DNA from: Halomonas alkalicola
GTDB taxonomy: Bacteria; Pseudomonadota; Gammaproteobacteria; Pseudomonadales; Halomonadaceae
Assembly (NCBI RefSeq): GCF_030704205.1
Contig: NZ_CP131913.1
Location: forward strand, 930,001 to 994,000
DNA: 64,000 nt
Reading direction: 5' to 3'
Positions 1 to 12,767 of the stretch are shown one piece after another (position 1 is the first letter of the stretch; each line of letters opens with the position of its first letter). The notes under the pieces were generated by a model that did not search any database, was not told where the DNA came from, and saw only the letters and a list, made by a program, of their open reading frames with translations. Position numbers and translations under genes: made by a program.

Positions 1-1
1 A

Positions 2-1153
<1,152 letters not shown>

Positions 1154-1172
1154 CCTGCCGCGCCCCGCACCA

Positions 1173-1208
1173 ACGCAGGAGGCCCCGCCATGGCGGGGCC
1201 TCCTGCGT
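1173..1208. terminator. Bidirectional hairpin terminator between degS and hisD
   Basis: An 18-bp perfect inverted repeat (36 bases in all, ACGCAGGAGGCCCC... and its complement) sits between the convergent degS and hisD genes. There is no strong U-tract on either side. It probably ends both transcripts. Confidence 0.75.
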
Positions 1209-1237
1209 CTCGACCGAACCGTCCGACCGGCTCGGGC

Positions 1238-2557
1238 TCACTCCTTGATGCGGTACTCGGCGCTGCGCGCGTGGGCGGTCAGCGACTCGCCGCGGGCCAG
1301 CACGGAGGCCACCCGGCCGAGTCGGGACGCTCCCTCGGCGGAGCAATGGATGATCGAGGAGCGCTTCTGGAAGTCGTAGACCCCGAGCGGCGAGGAGAAG
1401 CGCGCGGTGCCCGAGGTGGGCAGCACGTGGTTGGGGCCGGCGCAGTAGTCGCCGAGCGCCTCCGCGGTATAGCGGCCCATGAAGATGGCCCCGGCGTGGC
1501 GAATCTCCGGCAGCCAGCCCTCGGGGTTGGCCACCGAGAGCTCCAGGTGCTCGGGGGCGATGCGGTTGATCAGCGCCACCGCCTCCTCGCGGCTGGCGCA
1601 CCGGATCAGGGCGCCGCGACGGGAGAGCGACGCGCGCACGATCTCCTCGCGCTCCAGGGTCGGCAGCAGCCGATCGATGGCGGCCGCCACGGCGTCGAGG
1701 TGCTCGGCGTCCCAGCTCACCAGGATCGACTGGGCATCCTCGTCGTGCTCCGCCTGGGAGAAGAGGTCCATGGCCAGCCACTCCGGGTCGGTGCCACCGT
1801 CGGAGACCACCAGGATCTCCGAGGGGCCGGCGATCATGTCGATCCCCACCTGGCCGAACACCGCGCGCTTGGCCGTGGCCACGTAGATGTTGCCGGGCCC
1901 GACGATCTTGTCGACCCGCGGCACTGTCTCGGTGCCGTAGGCCAGCGCCGCCACCGCCTGGGCACCGCCCACGGTGAAGACCCGGTCGACGCCGGCCAGG
2001 TGGGCGGCGGCCAGCACCAGCTCGTTGAGCACGCCGTCCGGGGTCGGCACCACCATGATGATCTCGCGCACCCCGGCCACGTGGGCGGGAATGGCGTTCA
2101 TCAGCACCGAGGAGGGATAGGCCGCCTTGCCCCCCGGCACGTAGATGCCGGCGCGGTCCAGCGGCATCACCTGCTGGCCCAGCACGCTGCCGTCGGCCTC
2201 GGTGTAGTGCCAGGACTCGGGCTTCTGACGCTCGTGGTAGACGCGGATGCGCTCGGCGGCCTGGGCCAGCGCCTCGCGCTGCTCGGCGGGCAGGCCGTCA
2301 TAGGCCTGGCGCAGCCGTTCGGCGGACAGGGTCAGCTCCGCCATGCCGGTCGCCGAGAGGCGATCGAAGCGGTTGCTGGCCTCCACCAGGGCATCGTCAC
2401 CGCGGGCCTTCACCGCCGCGATGATCTCGTCGACGCGGTGCTGCACCGCGGCGTCGGAGACCCCCTCCCAGGCCAGCAGGGTCGACAGGCGGTCTTCGAA
2501 GCTCGCCTCGGCAGTGGCAAGCCGGGCGATGCCGGAGGGGGCGGTTGTCTCGGTCAT
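1238..2557 (-). CDS. hisD: Histidinol dehydrogenase
   Basis: Catalyses the last two NAD-dependent steps of histidine synthesis, from L-histidinol to L-histidine, as a zinc-dependent cytosolic dimer. The sequence shows the family blocks [20 protein letters not shown] and the C-terminal [13 protein letters not shown]. Length (about 439 aa) is normal. The chosen ATG at 2557 has a GGAAG six bases upstream. Another ATG lies at 2572 in the same frame but has no good ribosome binding site. It is the last gene of the mla-murA-hisG-hisD run. In Pseudomonas hisC follows hisD, but here the convergent degS gene follows directly. Confidence 0.96.
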   Translation of the reverse strand: MTETTAPSGIARLATAEASFEDRLSTLLAWEGVSDAAVQHRVDEIIAAVKARGDDALVEASNRFDRLSATGMAELTLSAERLRQAYDGLPAEQREALAQAAERIRVYHERQKPESWHYTEADGSVLGQQVMPLDRAGIYVPGGKAAYPSSVLMNAIPAHVAGVREIIMVVPTPDGVLNELVLAAAHLAGVDRVFTVGGAQAVAALAYGTETVPRVDKIVGPGNIYVATAKRAVFGQVGIDMIAGPSEILVVSDGGTDPEWLAMDLFSQAEHDEDAQSILVSWDAEHLDAVAAAIDRLLPTLEREEIVRASLSRRGALIRCASREEAVALINRIAPEHLELSVANPEGWLPEIRHAGAIFMGRYTAEALGDYCAGPNHVLPTSGTARFSSPLGVYDFQKRSSIIHCSAEGASRLGRVASVLARGESLTAHARSAEYRIKE

Positions 2558-2631
2558 GGCAGCTTCCGTCATCAATCGGGGAGGACTCTATTGTTCGGGC
2601 CCGGAGGCCAGGGAGCAAGGGGGCTTGGGCT

Positions 2632-2649
2632 ATGGCGTCGAGACGCCAT
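2632..2649. other. Intergenic hairpin between hisG and hisD
   Basis: ATGGCGTC and GACGCCAT form an 8-bp perfect stem with a two-base nominal loop, inside the roughly 120-base hisG-hisD gap. No U-tract follows on the minus strand. It may tune hisD expression or stabilise the upstream message. The function is inferred. Confidence 0.4.
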
Positions 2650-2676
2650 GGCTATCATTCCTCCAACCCCGCCGGT

Positions 2677-3327
2677 TCAGGCCAGGGTTTCCCGGCGCGC
2701 GGCCACGGCCTGGCCGAGGCGCTCCAGCAGCGGCTTGATCCGCGCGTGCTTCATGGTCATGGCGGCCTTGTTGACCACCAACCGGGTGGAGACCTGCGCG
2801 ATCAGCTCGCGGGGCTCCATGCCGTTGGCCCGCAGGGTGTTGCCGGTGTCGACGATGTCGACGATCTCGTCGGCCAGGTTCATCAGCGGGGCCAGCTCCA
2901 TGGCGCCATAGAGCTTGATCACCTCGGCCTGGATGCCCTGCTCGGCGTACCAGCGGCGCGCCACCCCGACGAACTTGGTGGCCACCCGGCGCCTGGCGCG
3001 GGCCGGCTCGGCCCCGACGATCCCGGCGGTCATCAGCTTGCAGCGGGCGATCTCCAGGTCCAGCGGCTCGTAGAGCCCCTCGGCGCCGTGCTCGAGCAGC
3101 ACATCCTTGCCGGCGACCCCCAGGTCGGCGGCGCCCAGCTGCACATAAGTGGGCACGTCGGTGGCGCGGATCACCACCAGCTTGACGTCGGGCAGGTTGG
3201 TGTCGAACAGCAGCTTGCGGCTCCTGCCCAGGTCCTCGGCCGGGGTGATGCCGGCATCGGCCAGCAGCGGCAGGGTCTCGTCGAGTATGCGGCCCTTCGA
3301 GAGGGCCAGGATCAGTTGTTTGCTCAT
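2677..3327 (-). CDS. hisG: ATP phosphoribosyltransferase catalytic subunit, short form
   Basis: First enzyme of histidine synthesis, joining ATP and PRPP. The product is about 216 aa, the short HisG form, which in other bacteria needs the regulatory partner HisZ. No hisZ is present in this window. The start is set at ATG 3327 ([13 protein letters not shown]), where the family normally begins; an upstream in-frame start would add 16 unrelated residues and run into murA. Motifs visible are ALSKGR at the N terminus, DLGVAGKD and the PRPP-binding block [12 protein letters not shown]. It lies 19 bases after murA, so it is almost certainly cotranscribed. Confidence 0.95.
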   Translation of the reverse strand: MSKQLILALSKGRILDETLPLLADAGITPAEDLGRSRKLLFDTNLPDVKLVVIRATDVPTYVQLGAADLGVAGKDVLLEHGAEGLYEPLDLEIARCKLMTAGIVGAEPARARRRVATKFVGVARRWYAEQGIQAEVIKLYGAMELAPLMNLADEIVDIVDTGNTLRANGMEPRELIAQVSTRLVVNKAAMTMKHARIKPLLERLGQAVAARRETLA

Positions 3328-3346
3328 GCTCTTGCCTTGGTCGTCC

Positions 3347-4621
<1,275 letters not shown>

Positions 4622-4876
4622 TCAGGCACCGGCGTTTTCCGGCGCGCTTTCCCACTGCGCCGGGGTATAGGTCTTGATGCTCACCGCGTGCAGGGCGCCG
4701 GAGGCGATCTCGTCGGCCAGCGCCCCGTAGATGAGCTGCTGGCGCTTGACCGGCGACAGGCCCGAGAAGACCTCGCCCACGGCCACCACCTGGAAGTTGC
4801 AGCCTTCGCCCTGAATATGGAACTCGCAGCCTTCGATGCGCGCAACGAGCAGCGCCTTGACGTCGCTGGGGTGCAT
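4622..4876 (-). CDS. ibaG: BolA-family protein IbaG
   Basis: A small (84 aa) BolA/IbaG protein. Such proteins partner with monothiol glutaredoxins in iron-sulfur handling and acid stress. The BolA fold signature is visible as LSPVKRQQLIYGAL followed by ALHAVSIKTYTPAQW. The start at 4876 (MHPSDVKALL) has AGGAG nine bases upstream. An in-frame ATG at 4954 would add 26 residues with no family similarity. It lies between mlaB and murA, the position in which ibaG (yrbA) is found in E. coli. Confidence 0.93.
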   Translation of the reverse strand: MHPSDVKALLVARIEGCEFHIQGEGCNFQVVAVGEVFSGLSPVKRQQLIYGALADEIASGALHAVSIKTYTPAQWESAPENAGA

Positions 4877-4999
4877 GGTGCGGCACTCCTGTGTCTGAAA
4901 CGGGAAGGCCACCGGGCGCGGCGCGACCGATGGCACGAAATGGGGATGGCCCATGGTAATGAAAAGCGCGTCGCTTGGCGATCTCGGCAGGCCATCGCC

Positions 5000-5335
5000 T
5001 CAGGCAGCGTCGCTCTCCACCGGGAGCAGGCGCTCCAGTCCGGCGAGATCGGTGAGCCGGCGCAGGGCCGGCGAGAGGCGCACCGCCTGCAGCTTGAGGC
5101 CGGCGGCCCGCGCGGCACGGGCCCACTCCAGCAGCACGCTGAGCGCCGCACTGCTGACGTCGGCCACGCCGGTGAGGTCGAAGCTGACCCGGGTGCCGGC
5201 GGGCTGGCTGGCGAGCCAGCCGCGTCCCGCTTCGGCCAGGGCCGCGGCGGCCTCGAAGCCCACCCGCCCCTCGACCTTGAGCACGCTGCCGTCGGCCTCC
5301 AGGCAGACGTCCGCGCCCTCGAGCAGCCGGGTCAT
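5000..5335 (-). CDS. mlaB: MlaB, STAS-domain subunit of the Mla phospholipid transporter
   Basis: A cytosolic STAS-domain protein of 111 aa that binds the MlaF ATPase and stabilises the MlaFEDB complex. The STAS core is visible as TRVSFDLTGVADVSSAALSVLLEW, with the conserved Asp-x-x-x-x-x-Ser-Ser pattern. Its ATG overlaps the mlaC stop in an ATGA arrangement, indicating translational coupling. STAS domains are divergent, so the name rests as much on the operon as on sequence. Confidence 0.9.
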   Translation of the reverse strand: MTRLLEGADVCLEADGSVLKVEGRVGFEAAAALAEAGRGWLASQPAGTRVSFDLTGVADVSSAALSVLLEWARAARAAGLKLQAVRLSPALRRLTDLAGLERLLPVESDAA

Positions 5336-5985
5336 GCGCTGCCGCCCTCCTCGAGCTCCTCGACGGCCAGCTCCGGCGCCCAGCCGTCGATCACCGCGTC
5401 ATAGTCGCGGCCCTGTTCGCGCATGGCCTGGTCGAACTGGTTGCGGAAGGTGAGCCCCAGGTTGATGCCGTTGACGATCACGTTGACCACCCGCCACTCG
5501 TCGCCGGAGAGGCGCAGCGAATAGCTGACCGGGTAGACCTGGCCGCTGGTCGCGACCACCTCCATGTCGACGCTGGCCTGGTCCTCGTGGCGCGGGGGGC
5601 GCTGGCTGTTCAGCACCCGCAGCTCGCGATAGTCGAAGGTGACCAGGCCCTTGGTGTAGGTGTCGATCAGGGTCTGGCGGAAGGTATCGGCAAACCGCGC
5701 GCGCTGCTGGGGCGTGGCATTCTGGAAGTAGCGCCCCATCACGCTGGCCCCGATGTAGCGGAAGTCGGCGATGTCATCCAGGCTCTCGTCGACCAGCGCC
5801 TTGAGCTCGTCGAGGTTGTCGGCGAAGTAGTCGCGACGCCCCTCGATCTCGGCGGTGAGCGTCTCGACGCTTTCACGGATCACCTGCTCGGGGGAGCGCT
5901 CGGGGGCGGCGCTGGCCGGCAGGGCGAACAGGGCCAGCACCAGGCCGGCCAGCAGGGCACGCACGGGAAGAAAAAGACGGCTCAT
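5332..5985 (-). CDS. mlaC: MlaC, periplasmic phospholipid-binding shuttle
   Basis: A 217-aa periplasmic lipid carrier moving phospholipid between the outer-membrane MlaA complex and the inner-membrane MlaFEDB complex. It begins with a clear signal peptide (residues 1 to about 26, ending PASAA). The MlaC/Ttg2D-type core includes YIGASVMGRYFQNATPQQRARF and a C-terminal VNGINLGLTFRNQFDQAM block. It is third in the mlaFEDCB order and overlaps mlaB by four bases. Confidence 0.95.
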   Translation of the reverse strand: MSRLFLPVRALLAGLVLALFALPASAAPERSPEQVIRESVETLTAEIEGRRDYFADNLDELKALVDESLDDIADFRYIGASVMGRYFQNATPQQRARFADTFRQTLIDTYTKGLVTFDYRELRVLNSQRPPRHEDQASVDMEVVATSGQVYPVSYSLRLSGDEWRVVNVIVNGINLGLTFRNQFDQAMREQGRDYDAVIDGWAPELAVEELEEGGSA

Positions 5986-6029
5986 GCAGAAACTCTCCTT
6001 GAAGGGGGCACAAAGCGGTACCGCTCAGG

Positions 6030-6494
6030 TCAGTCGCTCATCATGTTGGACAGGAACTGCTGGATGAGTTCTTCCAACACCACGGCCGACTGGGTGTCGC
6101 GAATGGTGTCGCCGTCGGAGAGGGTCTCGGGGTCCCCGCCCACACTGAGCCCGATGTACTGCTCGCCGAGCAGCCCCGCGGTGAGGATCGCCGCGGTGGT
6201 ATCCCGGGAGAGCCTGTCCTCCAGGTCGCCGTTGAGCTCGAGGATCACCCGGGCATCGTACCAGTCGGTGTCGAGCTCAATGGCCGAGACCCTTCCTACG
6301 GTGACACCGGCCATGGTGACCCGCGCCCGCGGCTTGAGACCGCCGATATTGGCGAAGTTGGCCTCCAGGCGGAAGGTATCGCCGGGCGCCTGGAAGGTCA
6401 GCCCGCTGACCCGCAGGCCGAGGAATATCAGGCCGAGGATGCCGGCGAGCATGAACAGCCCCACCCCCAGCTCCATCATCTTGCTGCGCTTCAT
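6030..6494 (-). CDS. mlaD: MlaD, membrane-anchored MCE protein
   Basis: An MCE-domain protein of 154 aa that forms the hexameric lipid channel ring on the inner-membrane MlaE subunits. One N-terminal transmembrane segment (about residues 9-28) is followed by an MCE domain including NIGGLKPRARVTMAGVTVGRV and the pore-loop region AAILTAGLLGEQYIGLSVGG. It is about 30 residues shorter than the E. coli protein at the C terminus, as is common outside enterics. Confidence 0.95.
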   Translation of the reverse strand: MKRSKMMELGVGLFMLAGILGLIFLGLRVSGLTFQAPGDTFRLEANFANIGGLKPRARVTMAGVTVGRVSAIELDTDWYDARVILELNGDLEDRLSRDTTAAILTAGLLGEQYIGLSVGGDPETLSDGDTIRDTQSAVVLEELIQQFLSNMMSD

Positions 6495-6548
6495 CGTTTC
6501 TCTCCGAACATCAAGCTTGCGGGGCGTCTCTTCCTGTCGGGAATCCGC

Positions 6549-7337
6549 TCAGGAGAGGCCACCGAACATCACCGCGGTCAGCACGAAATCGAGGCCGAGG
6601 ACCGCCAGCGACGAGTAGACCACCGTGCGGGTGGTGGCCCGGGAGATTCCCTCCGAGGTGGGCACCAGGTCGTAGCCCTGGAACACCGCGATCCAGGTCA
6701 CCACCACCGCGAACACCAGGCTCTTGACCATGCCGTTGCCCACGTCGCCGATGAACTCGACGCTGGACTGCATGTTGCCCCAGTAGGAGCCCTCGAAGAC
6801 GCCGAGCCACTCCACGCCCACCAGGTAGCCGCCGTAGATCCCCACCACGCTGAAGCCGATGGTGAGCAGCGGCAGGGCCACGAACCCCGCCCACAGCCGC
6901 GGGGCCACCACCCGGCGCAGCGGGTCGACGCCGACGCCGATCATCTCCATGCTGGTGAGCTGCTCGGTGGCCTTCATCAGGCCGATCTCGGCGGTCAGCG
7001 CCGAGCCGGCGCGGCCGGCGAAGAGCAGCGCGGCCACCACCGGCGCCAGCTCGCGCAGCAGCGACAGCGCCACCATCTGGCCCAGCGCCTGTTCGGCGCC
7101 GAAGTCCACCAGGATGGTGTAGCCCTGCAGCGCCAGCACCATGCCGATGAAGAGCCCCGAGACCAGCACGATGGCCAGCGACAGCACCCCCACGAAGTGC
7201 ATCTGGCGCAGCCACAGGTGCCAGCCCTCCCGGCTGGGCACGCCCACCGCCGACTGGGCCACGAAGATGCCGGCCCGGCCCAGCGACTCGAGAAGCTCGC
7301 AGCCGCGCCGGCCGAGGCTGGTGATCCGCCCGATCAT
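6549..7337 (-). CDS. mlaE: MlaE, permease of the Mla phospholipid transporter
   Basis: Integral inner-membrane permease (262 aa, several hydrophobic helices) of the MlaFEDB ABC complex. The MlaE-family hallmarks include [20 protein letters not shown] in the coupling region and a C-terminal VLTAVMFGG. Its start overlaps the mlaF stop (ATGA). The gap to mlaD is 54 bases. Confidence 0.96.
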   Translation of the reverse strand: MIGRITSLGRRGCELLESLGRAGIFVAQSAVGVPSREGWHLWLRQMHFVGVLSLAIVLVSGLFIGMVLALQGYTILVDFGAEQALGQMVALSLLRELAPVVAALLFAGRAGSALTAEIGLMKATEQLTSMEMIGVGVDPLRRVVAPRLWAGFVALPLLTIGFSVVGIYGGYLVGVEWLGVFEGSYWGNMQSSVEFIGDVGNGMVKSLVFAVVVTWIAVFQGYDLVPTSEGISRATTRTVVYSSLAVLGLDFVLTAVMFGGLS

Positions 7338-8146
7338 CGCCGCCCTCCCGCATTGAGGATATCGGTAAAGAAGTCCACCGCCGGATAGTGGAAAGGCACC
7401 GGGCCGTCGGGCTCGCCATGCACAAACTGGCTCACCCGGGGGTCCTGGTCCACGTCGAGCCCCTCGGGGGTGCCGTGGGCCATCACCTGGCCGTCGGCGA
7501 TCACATAGACGTAGTCGGCGATGGTCAGCGTCTCCTTGATATCGTGGGAGACCACGATGGAGGTGAGCCCCAGCGCCTCGTTGAGGCGCTTGATCAGCTG
7601 CACCAGCACGCCCATGGAGATGGGGTCCTGGCCGACGAATGGCTCGTCGTAGAGGATCAGCTCGGGGTCCAGGGCCATCGCTCGGGCCAGCGCCACCCGG
7701 CGTGCCATGCCGCCGGAGAGCTCCGCCGGCATCAGGTCGCGGGCGCCGCGCAGCCCCACCGCCTCGAGCTTCATCAGCACCAGGTCGCGAATCATCGCCT
7801 GGGGCAGATCGGTGTGAACGCGCAGCGGGAAGGCGACGTTCTCGAACACGCTGAGGTCCGAGAAGAGCGCCCCGCTCTGGAACAGCATGCCCATGCGCCG
7901 GCGCATGGCGAACAGCGCCCGGCGCGACTGGCGATGCACGTCTTCGCCGTCGATCAGCACGCGGCCGGCATCGGGGACCAGCTGGCCGCCGATCAGCTTG
8001 AGCAGCGTGGTCTTGCCGGTGCCGCTGGGACCCATGATGGCGGTAATCCTGCCCCGCGGGATGACGAGATCGACGCCGCGGAAGATCTCCTTGTCACCCC
8101 GCGAGAAATGCAGACCCTCCACCACCACGAAGGGAGTGTCACTCAT
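7334..8146 (-). CDS. mlaF: MlaF, ATPase of the Mla phospholipid transporter
   Basis: ABC ATPase powering phospholipid transport. From ATG 8146 the Walker A motif is GPSGTGKT (residues 39-46), the signature is [15 protein letters not shown] and the Walker B is [13 protein letters not shown]. The start is chosen because MSDTPF gives the normal short distance to the first beta strand and GGAAGAG lies upstream. A second in-frame ATG at 8191 would add 15 residues and cannot be excluded. It is the first gene of the mlaFEDCB-ibaG-murA-hisGD run, divergent from yrbG. Confidence 0.95.
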   Translation of the reverse strand: MSDTPFVVVEGLHFSRGDKEIFRGVDLVIPRGRITAIMGPSGTGKTTLLKLIGGQLVPDAGRVLIDGEDVHRQSRRALFAMRRRMGMLFQSGALFSDLSVFENVAFPLRVHTDLPQAMIRDLVLMKLEAVGLRGARDLMPAELSGGMARRVALARAMALDPELILYDEPFVGQDPISMGVLVQLIKRLNEALGLTSIVVSHDIKETLTIADYVYVIADGQVMAHGTPEGLDVDQDPRVSQFVHGEPDGPVPFHYPAVDFFTDILNAGGRR

Positions 8147-8312
8147 CGGCTCGTCAACTCTTCCGGAACCCTGGGGATAATTATCGAACATCGTATCCTA
8201 ACTCCCCGGGCCTGCGCCAGCGACACGCTCTTCTCCCCTCCCCCGACGCCTTGCACTCCCCGAGGCCAGCGCGTTTAATGCGCCCTTCCCGCTTCTCCGC
8301 CAAGGACACCGC

Positions 8313-9269
8313 ATGCTGGTACCGCTGATCGTCGTGCTGCTGGGCCTCGCCGCCCTGCTGTGGAGCGCCGACCGCTTCGTGGGGGCGGCGGCGGCCACCG
8401 CCCACCGGGCCGGCATGAGCACCCTGCTGGTGGGCATGACGGTGGTGGCGCTGGGCACCTCGGCGCCGGAGATGGTGGTCTCGGTGGTGGCCAGCCTGGA
8501 CGGCATCCCCGACCTGGCCACGGGCAACGCCCTGGGCTCCAACATCGCCAACATCGGCCTGGTGCTGGGGATCACCGCCCTGATCGTGCCGATCCCGGTG
8601 CGTTTCTCTCTGGTGCGCCGCGAGCTGCCGCTGCTGCTGGGTGCCACGGGCCTGGCCGGCTACGCCCTGGCCAATGGCATCCTCGGCCGCTTCGACGCTC
8701 TCTTCCTGCTACTGCTGCTGGTCTTCAGCCTGTGGTGGCTGTTCCGCGCCGACACCCCGGACGCCCCCCACCCCGACGCCGGCGAGATCCCCGACATGGC
8801 CCTGCCCCGGGCGCTGGCCTGGCTGGCGGCGACCCTGCTGGTGCTGGCCGCGGGCTCCCGCGCCGTGGTGTGGGGGGCCAGCGAGCTGGCTCTCGGCTTG
8901 GGGGTGAGCGAGCTGGCCATCGGACTGACCGTGGTGGCCATCGGCACCAGCCTGCCGGAGCTCGCCGCCTGCGTGGCCAGCGCCCTCAAGCGTCACCACG
9001 ACATCGCCATCGGCAACGTGATCGGCTCCAACCTCTTCAACCTGCTCCTCGTGCTGCCGATTCCCGGCCTGCTGGCCCCCGGCCCCAGCGATCCCGCCGC
9101 CGCGGGCCGCGACTACCCGGTGATGCTGGCGCTGACCCTGGCGCTCGGCATGCTGCTGCTGTGGCAGCGCCGCGGTCGGGTCGGTCGCCTCCCCGGGGCC
9201 CTGCTGGCGGCCACCTACCTGGGCTACCTGGCCTGGGTCGGCGTGGCCAGCCTCGGCGCTGCCCCTTGA
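8313..9269 (+). CDS. yrbG: YrbG-type calcium/sodium antiporter
   Basis: An inner-membrane protein of 318 aa in the cation/calcium exchanger superfamily. Two inverted repeats carry the ion-binding alpha motifs: ALGTSAPEMVVS in the first half and AIGTSLPELAAC in the second, each followed by NALGSNIANIGLVLG or NVIGSNLFNLLLVL. About ten hydrophobic helices are visible. Its place divergent from mlaF and before kdsD is the same as in E. coli. Substrate (Ca versus another cation) is inferred from the family. Confidence 0.94.
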   Translation: MLVPLIVVLLGLAALLWSADRFVGAAAATAHRAGMSTLLVGMTVVALGTSAPEMVVSVVASLDGIPDLATGNALGSNIANIGLVLGITALIVPIPVRFSLVRRELPLLLGATGLAGYALANGILGRFDALFLLLLLVFSLWWLFRADTPDAPHPDAGEIPDMALPRALAWLAATLLVLAAGSRAVVWGASELALGLGVSELAIGLTVVAIGTSLPELAACVASALKRHHDIAIGNVIGSNLFNLLLVLPIPGLLAPGPSDPAAAGRDYPVMLALTLALGMLLLWQRRGRVGRLPGALLAATYLGYLAWVGVASLGAAP

Positions 9270-9301
9270 GTGAACCCGCGCAACAGGCAACAATCACCGC
9301 C

Positions 9302-10297
9302 ATGACCCAACAGACTCCCCAGGCTCCGCACGCCTCGTCGCTGCGCGACAGCGCCCGGCGCACCCTGCGCCTCGAGCAGCAGGCCATCGGCGCGCTCATC
9401 GCCCGCCTCGACGCCGACTTCGACCGCGCCTGCCAGCTGATTCTCGCCTGCCGCGGCCGGGTGGTGGTCACCGGCATGGGCAAGTCCGGCCATATCGCCG
9501 GCAAGATCGCCGCTACCCTGGCCAGTACCGGCACCCCGGCCTTCTTCGTGCACCCCGGCGAGGCCAGCCACGGGGACCTCGGCATGATCACCCCGGGGGA
9601 CGTGGTGCTGGCGCTCTCCAACTCCGGCGAGACCGCCGAGGTGACCGCCCTGCTGCCGCTGCTCAAGCGCATGGGCGTGCCCCTGGTCAGCATGACCGGC
9701 CGCCCCGCCTCGACCCTGGCCCGCCACGCCGAGGCCCACCTCGACGCCGGCGTGGAACGCGAGGCCTGCCCGCTGGACCTGGCGCCCACCGCCTCCACCA
9801 CCGCCGCCCTGGCGCTGGGCGATGCCCTGGCGGTGGCGCTGCTGGAGTCTCGCGGCTTCACCGCGGAGGAGTTCGCCCTCTCCCACCCCGGCGGCAGCCT
9901 CGGCAAGCGGCTGCTGCTGCGCGTGGCCGACCTGATGCACGACGGTCCCCGGTTGCCCATCGTGCCGCTGGGCAGCCCGCTACGCGACGCCCTGCTGGAG
10001 ATCACCCGCCAGGGGCTCGGCTTCACCTGCGTGGTGGACGAGCAGGGCCGGCTGGCCGGGGTCTACACCGACGGCGACCTGCGCCGCACCCTGGACCAGC
10101 ACAGCGACCTCTCCGGCCTGACCGTCGACACGGTGATGACTCGACCCGGCAAGCGAGTGGCACCGGAGATGCTGGCCGCCGAAGCGGTGAAGCTGATGGA
10201 GGACCACCGCATCTCCGCCCTGGCGGTGGTCGACGACGACGACCGGCCGGTCGGCGCCCTGCACATGCACGACCTGCTCGCCAGCGGCGTGATCTGA
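9302..10297 (+). CDS. kdsD: Arabinose-5-phosphate isomerase
   Basis: Converts ribulose 5-phosphate to arabinose 5-phosphate, the first step of Kdo synthesis for LPS. The 331-aa protein has an N-terminal SIS domain (about 45-175; GMGKSGHIAGKIAATLASTG and the HPGEASHGDLGM block) and two C-terminal CBS domains (about 210-330). The ATG at 9302 begins MTQQTPQAP. The frame stays open far upstream, but that stretch lies over yrbG and is not coding in this frame. It precedes kdsC by 26 bases. Confidence 0.97.
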   Translation: MTQQTPQAPHASSLRDSARRTLRLEQQAIGALIARLDADFDRACQLILACRGRVVVTGMGKSGHIAGKIAATLASTGTPAFFVHPGEASHGDLGMITPGDVVLALSNSGETAEVTALLPLLKRMGVPLVSMTGRPASTLARHAEAHLDAGVEREACPLDLAPTASTTAALALGDALAVALLESRGFTAEEFALSHPGGSLGKRLLLRVADLMHDGPRLPIVPLGSPLRDALLEITRQGLGFTCVVDEQGRLAGVYTDGDLRRTLDQHSDLSGLTVDTVMTRPGKRVAPEMLAAEAVKLMEDHRISALAVVDDDDRPVGALHMHDLLASGVI

Positions 10298-10323
10298 CCC
10301 TCACCCCCCGAACCGGAGCTCCC

Positions 10324-10881
10324 ATGCCCCACACCCTCCCGCTGCAAGACCCCCGCCTGGTGGACCGCCTGCGCCGCATCCGCCTGCTGGCCCTGGACGT
10401 CGATGGCGTGCTCACCGACGGCCAGCTCTACTTCCAGGCCGACGGCATCGAGATCAAGGCGTTCAATGTGCAGGATGGCCACGGCCTCAAGCTGCTCAAG
10501 CGTGCCGGCATCGAGGTGGCGCTGATCACCGGCCGCGACTCCCCGACGGTGAGCCGCCGCGCTGCGGCGCTGGGCATCCCGCACGTCTTCCAGGGGGTGG
10601 AGAAGAAGCTGCCGGTGCTGCGCGACCTCTGCGCCCGCCTAGGCCTCGAATTCGACCAGGTCGCCTACTGCGGCGACGACATGCCAGACGTGGGCGCCAT
10701 TCGCCGCGCCGGCGTGGGCATCAGCGTGCCGAACGCCCCGGAGTACATCCAGAAGCACGCCGACTGGGTCACCGTGAAGGGCGGCGGCCAGGGCGCCGCC
10801 CGCGAGATCGCCGACACCCTGCTCAAGGCCCAGGGCCACTGGGACGCCGTGATCGACACCTACCTGCACGGGGCCGGCTGA
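10324..10881 (+). CDS. kdsC: 3-deoxy-D-manno-octulosonate 8-phosphate phosphatase
   Basis: HAD-superfamily phosphatase (185 aa) releasing Kdo from Kdo 8-phosphate. The nucleophile motif is ALDVDGVLTDG (Asp25 and Asp27), with the later HAD motifs ITGRDS and GDDMPD. It is a C0-type KdsC without a large cap and acts as a tetramer in relatives. It lies between kdsD and lptC in the conserved order. Confidence 0.97.
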   Translation: MPHTLPLQDPRLVDRLRRIRLLALDVDGVLTDGQLYFQADGIEIKAFNVQDGHGLKLLKRAGIEVALITGRDSPTVSRRAAALGIPHVFQGVEKKLPVLRDLCARLGLEFDQVAYCGDDMPDVGAIRRAGVGISVPNAPEYIQKHADWVTVKGGGQGAAREIADTLLKAQGHWDAVIDTYLHGAG

Positions 10882-10885
10882 GCCC

Positions 10886-11470
10886 ATGGCCCTGCCGCGG
10901 CCGTCGTTTCGGGTCTGGCTCTTCCTGCTGCTGGTGGCGCTGGGTGGCATGCTGGTGCTGCTCGACTCGCGCAGCGTCAGGGAGCCCGGCGCGGTCCCCC
11001 GGGACGAAGCCGGCGAGCCGGACTTCTACCTGGAGGGGGCACGACTGACCCGCTTCGACGGCGAGGGGCGCGCCCATCAGCGCATCGAGACGCCACGCCT
11101 GGTGCACACGCCCCACGACGACGTCACCCGCCTCGAGACTCCCGACGCCCGACTCTACGACAACGCCGGCCGGATATGGCTGGCCGAGGCCGACAGCGGC
11201 GTGCTGGGTCCCGGCGGCAACCCGCTCACCCTCTCCGGCAGCGCCAGGCTCCACGCCCCCGAGGAGCGCTGGCAGCTCGACACCGAGGTGCTCCACTACG
11301 ACGCCGAGAGCGGTCACGCCTGGAGCGACACCCCGGCCCTGCTCCAGCAGCCCCCCCAGCGCATGAGCGGCGAGCGCTTCGACGCCTGGCTCCATGACAA
11401 CCGCGCCCGACTGACCGACAATGTGCGCGGCCACCATCCGCCCGAGACCCGAGAGGACCCCCAGCCATGA
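10886..11470 (+). CDS. lptC: LptC, inner-membrane LPS export protein
   Basis: A bitopic membrane protein of 194 aa. An N-terminal transmembrane helix (about residues 8-27) is followed by the periplasmic beta-jellyroll that accepts LPS from LptB2FG and passes it to LptA. Visible family features are [18 protein letters not shown] and the repeated strand pattern of the jellyroll. It starts five bases after kdsC and overlaps lptA by four bases (ATGA). Confidence 0.94.
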   Translation: MALPRPSFRVWLFLLLVALGGMLVLLDSRSVREPGAVPRDEAGEPDFYLEGARLTRFDGEGRAHQRIETPRLVHTPHDDVTRLETPDARLYDNAGRIWLAEADSGVLGPGGNPLTLSGSARLHAPEERWQLDTEVLHYDAESGHAWSDTPALLQQPPQRMSGERFDAWLHDNRARLTDNVRGHHPPETREDPQP

Positions 11471-11973
11471 AGCGAACCTCCGCCCTGCTGCTCTGCCTGC
11501 TGCTGCCGCTGGTCGCCGCGCCGACCCTGGCCCAGGGCCGCGATGCCGAGGCCCCCATCGAGGTGGAGGCCGACCGGCTCGATCTGGACGACCGCGCCGG
11601 CACCGCGGTCTATACCGGCGAGGTGGATATCCGCCAGGGCAGCATGCGCCTGACCGGCGATCGGGTGGAGATCCAGCGCAACGCCCAGGGCCAGCTCTCC
11701 CGCGCCATCGCCACCGGCGAGCGCGCCTATCTGGAGCAGCAGCCCGACCCCTCAGAGCCCATGGTGCGCGGGTGGGGCCGCACCATCATCTACCACGTGG
11801 CCGAGCGGCGTATGGAGCTGATCGACCGCGCCGAGCTGCACCAGGGCGGCGATACCTTCGACGGCGGCTATCTGGAGTACTTCCTCGACCGCCGCGTGGT
11901 CCAGGCCCGCAGCGAGGGCGAGGGTGTCGAAGGACGCCAGCGCATCCGCATGACCCTACAGCCCGAGCAGTAA
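11467..11973 (+). CDS. lptA: LptA, periplasmic LPS bridge protein
   Basis: A periplasmic OstA-type protein of 168 aa that polymerises head-to-tail to bridge inner and outer membranes. A signal peptide (residues 1 to about 22, ending PTLAQ) precedes the domain with [20 protein letters not shown] and [12 protein letters not shown]. It is translationally coupled to lptC. LptB follows eight bases later. Confidence 0.95.
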   Translation: MKRTSALLLCLLLPLVAAPTLAQGRDAEAPIEVEADRLDLDDRAGTAVYTGEVDIRQGSMRLTGDRVEIQRNAQGQLSRAIATGERAYLEQQPDPSEPMVRGWGRTIIYHVAERRMELIDRAELHQGGDTFDGGYLEYFLDRRVVQARSEGEGVEGRQRIRMTLQPEQ

Positions 11974-11981
11974 GGCCGCCC

Positions 11982-12713
<732 letters not shown>

Positions 12714-12767
12714 CCACAATCCCCTGATATGCCTGTCGTTATTAGATGACGGCATACCGATTGCGGG

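Noticed and set aside
8360..9301. N-terminal extension of KdsD over yrbG
   Set aside because: Yrbg is the coding frame here. KdsD homologues begin near MTQQTPQAP at 9302.
12726..12757. Terminator hairpin after lptB (ATGCC...GGCAT)
   Set aside because: The stem is eight base pairs with a bulge and no U-tract, so the support is too weak to list as a terminator.
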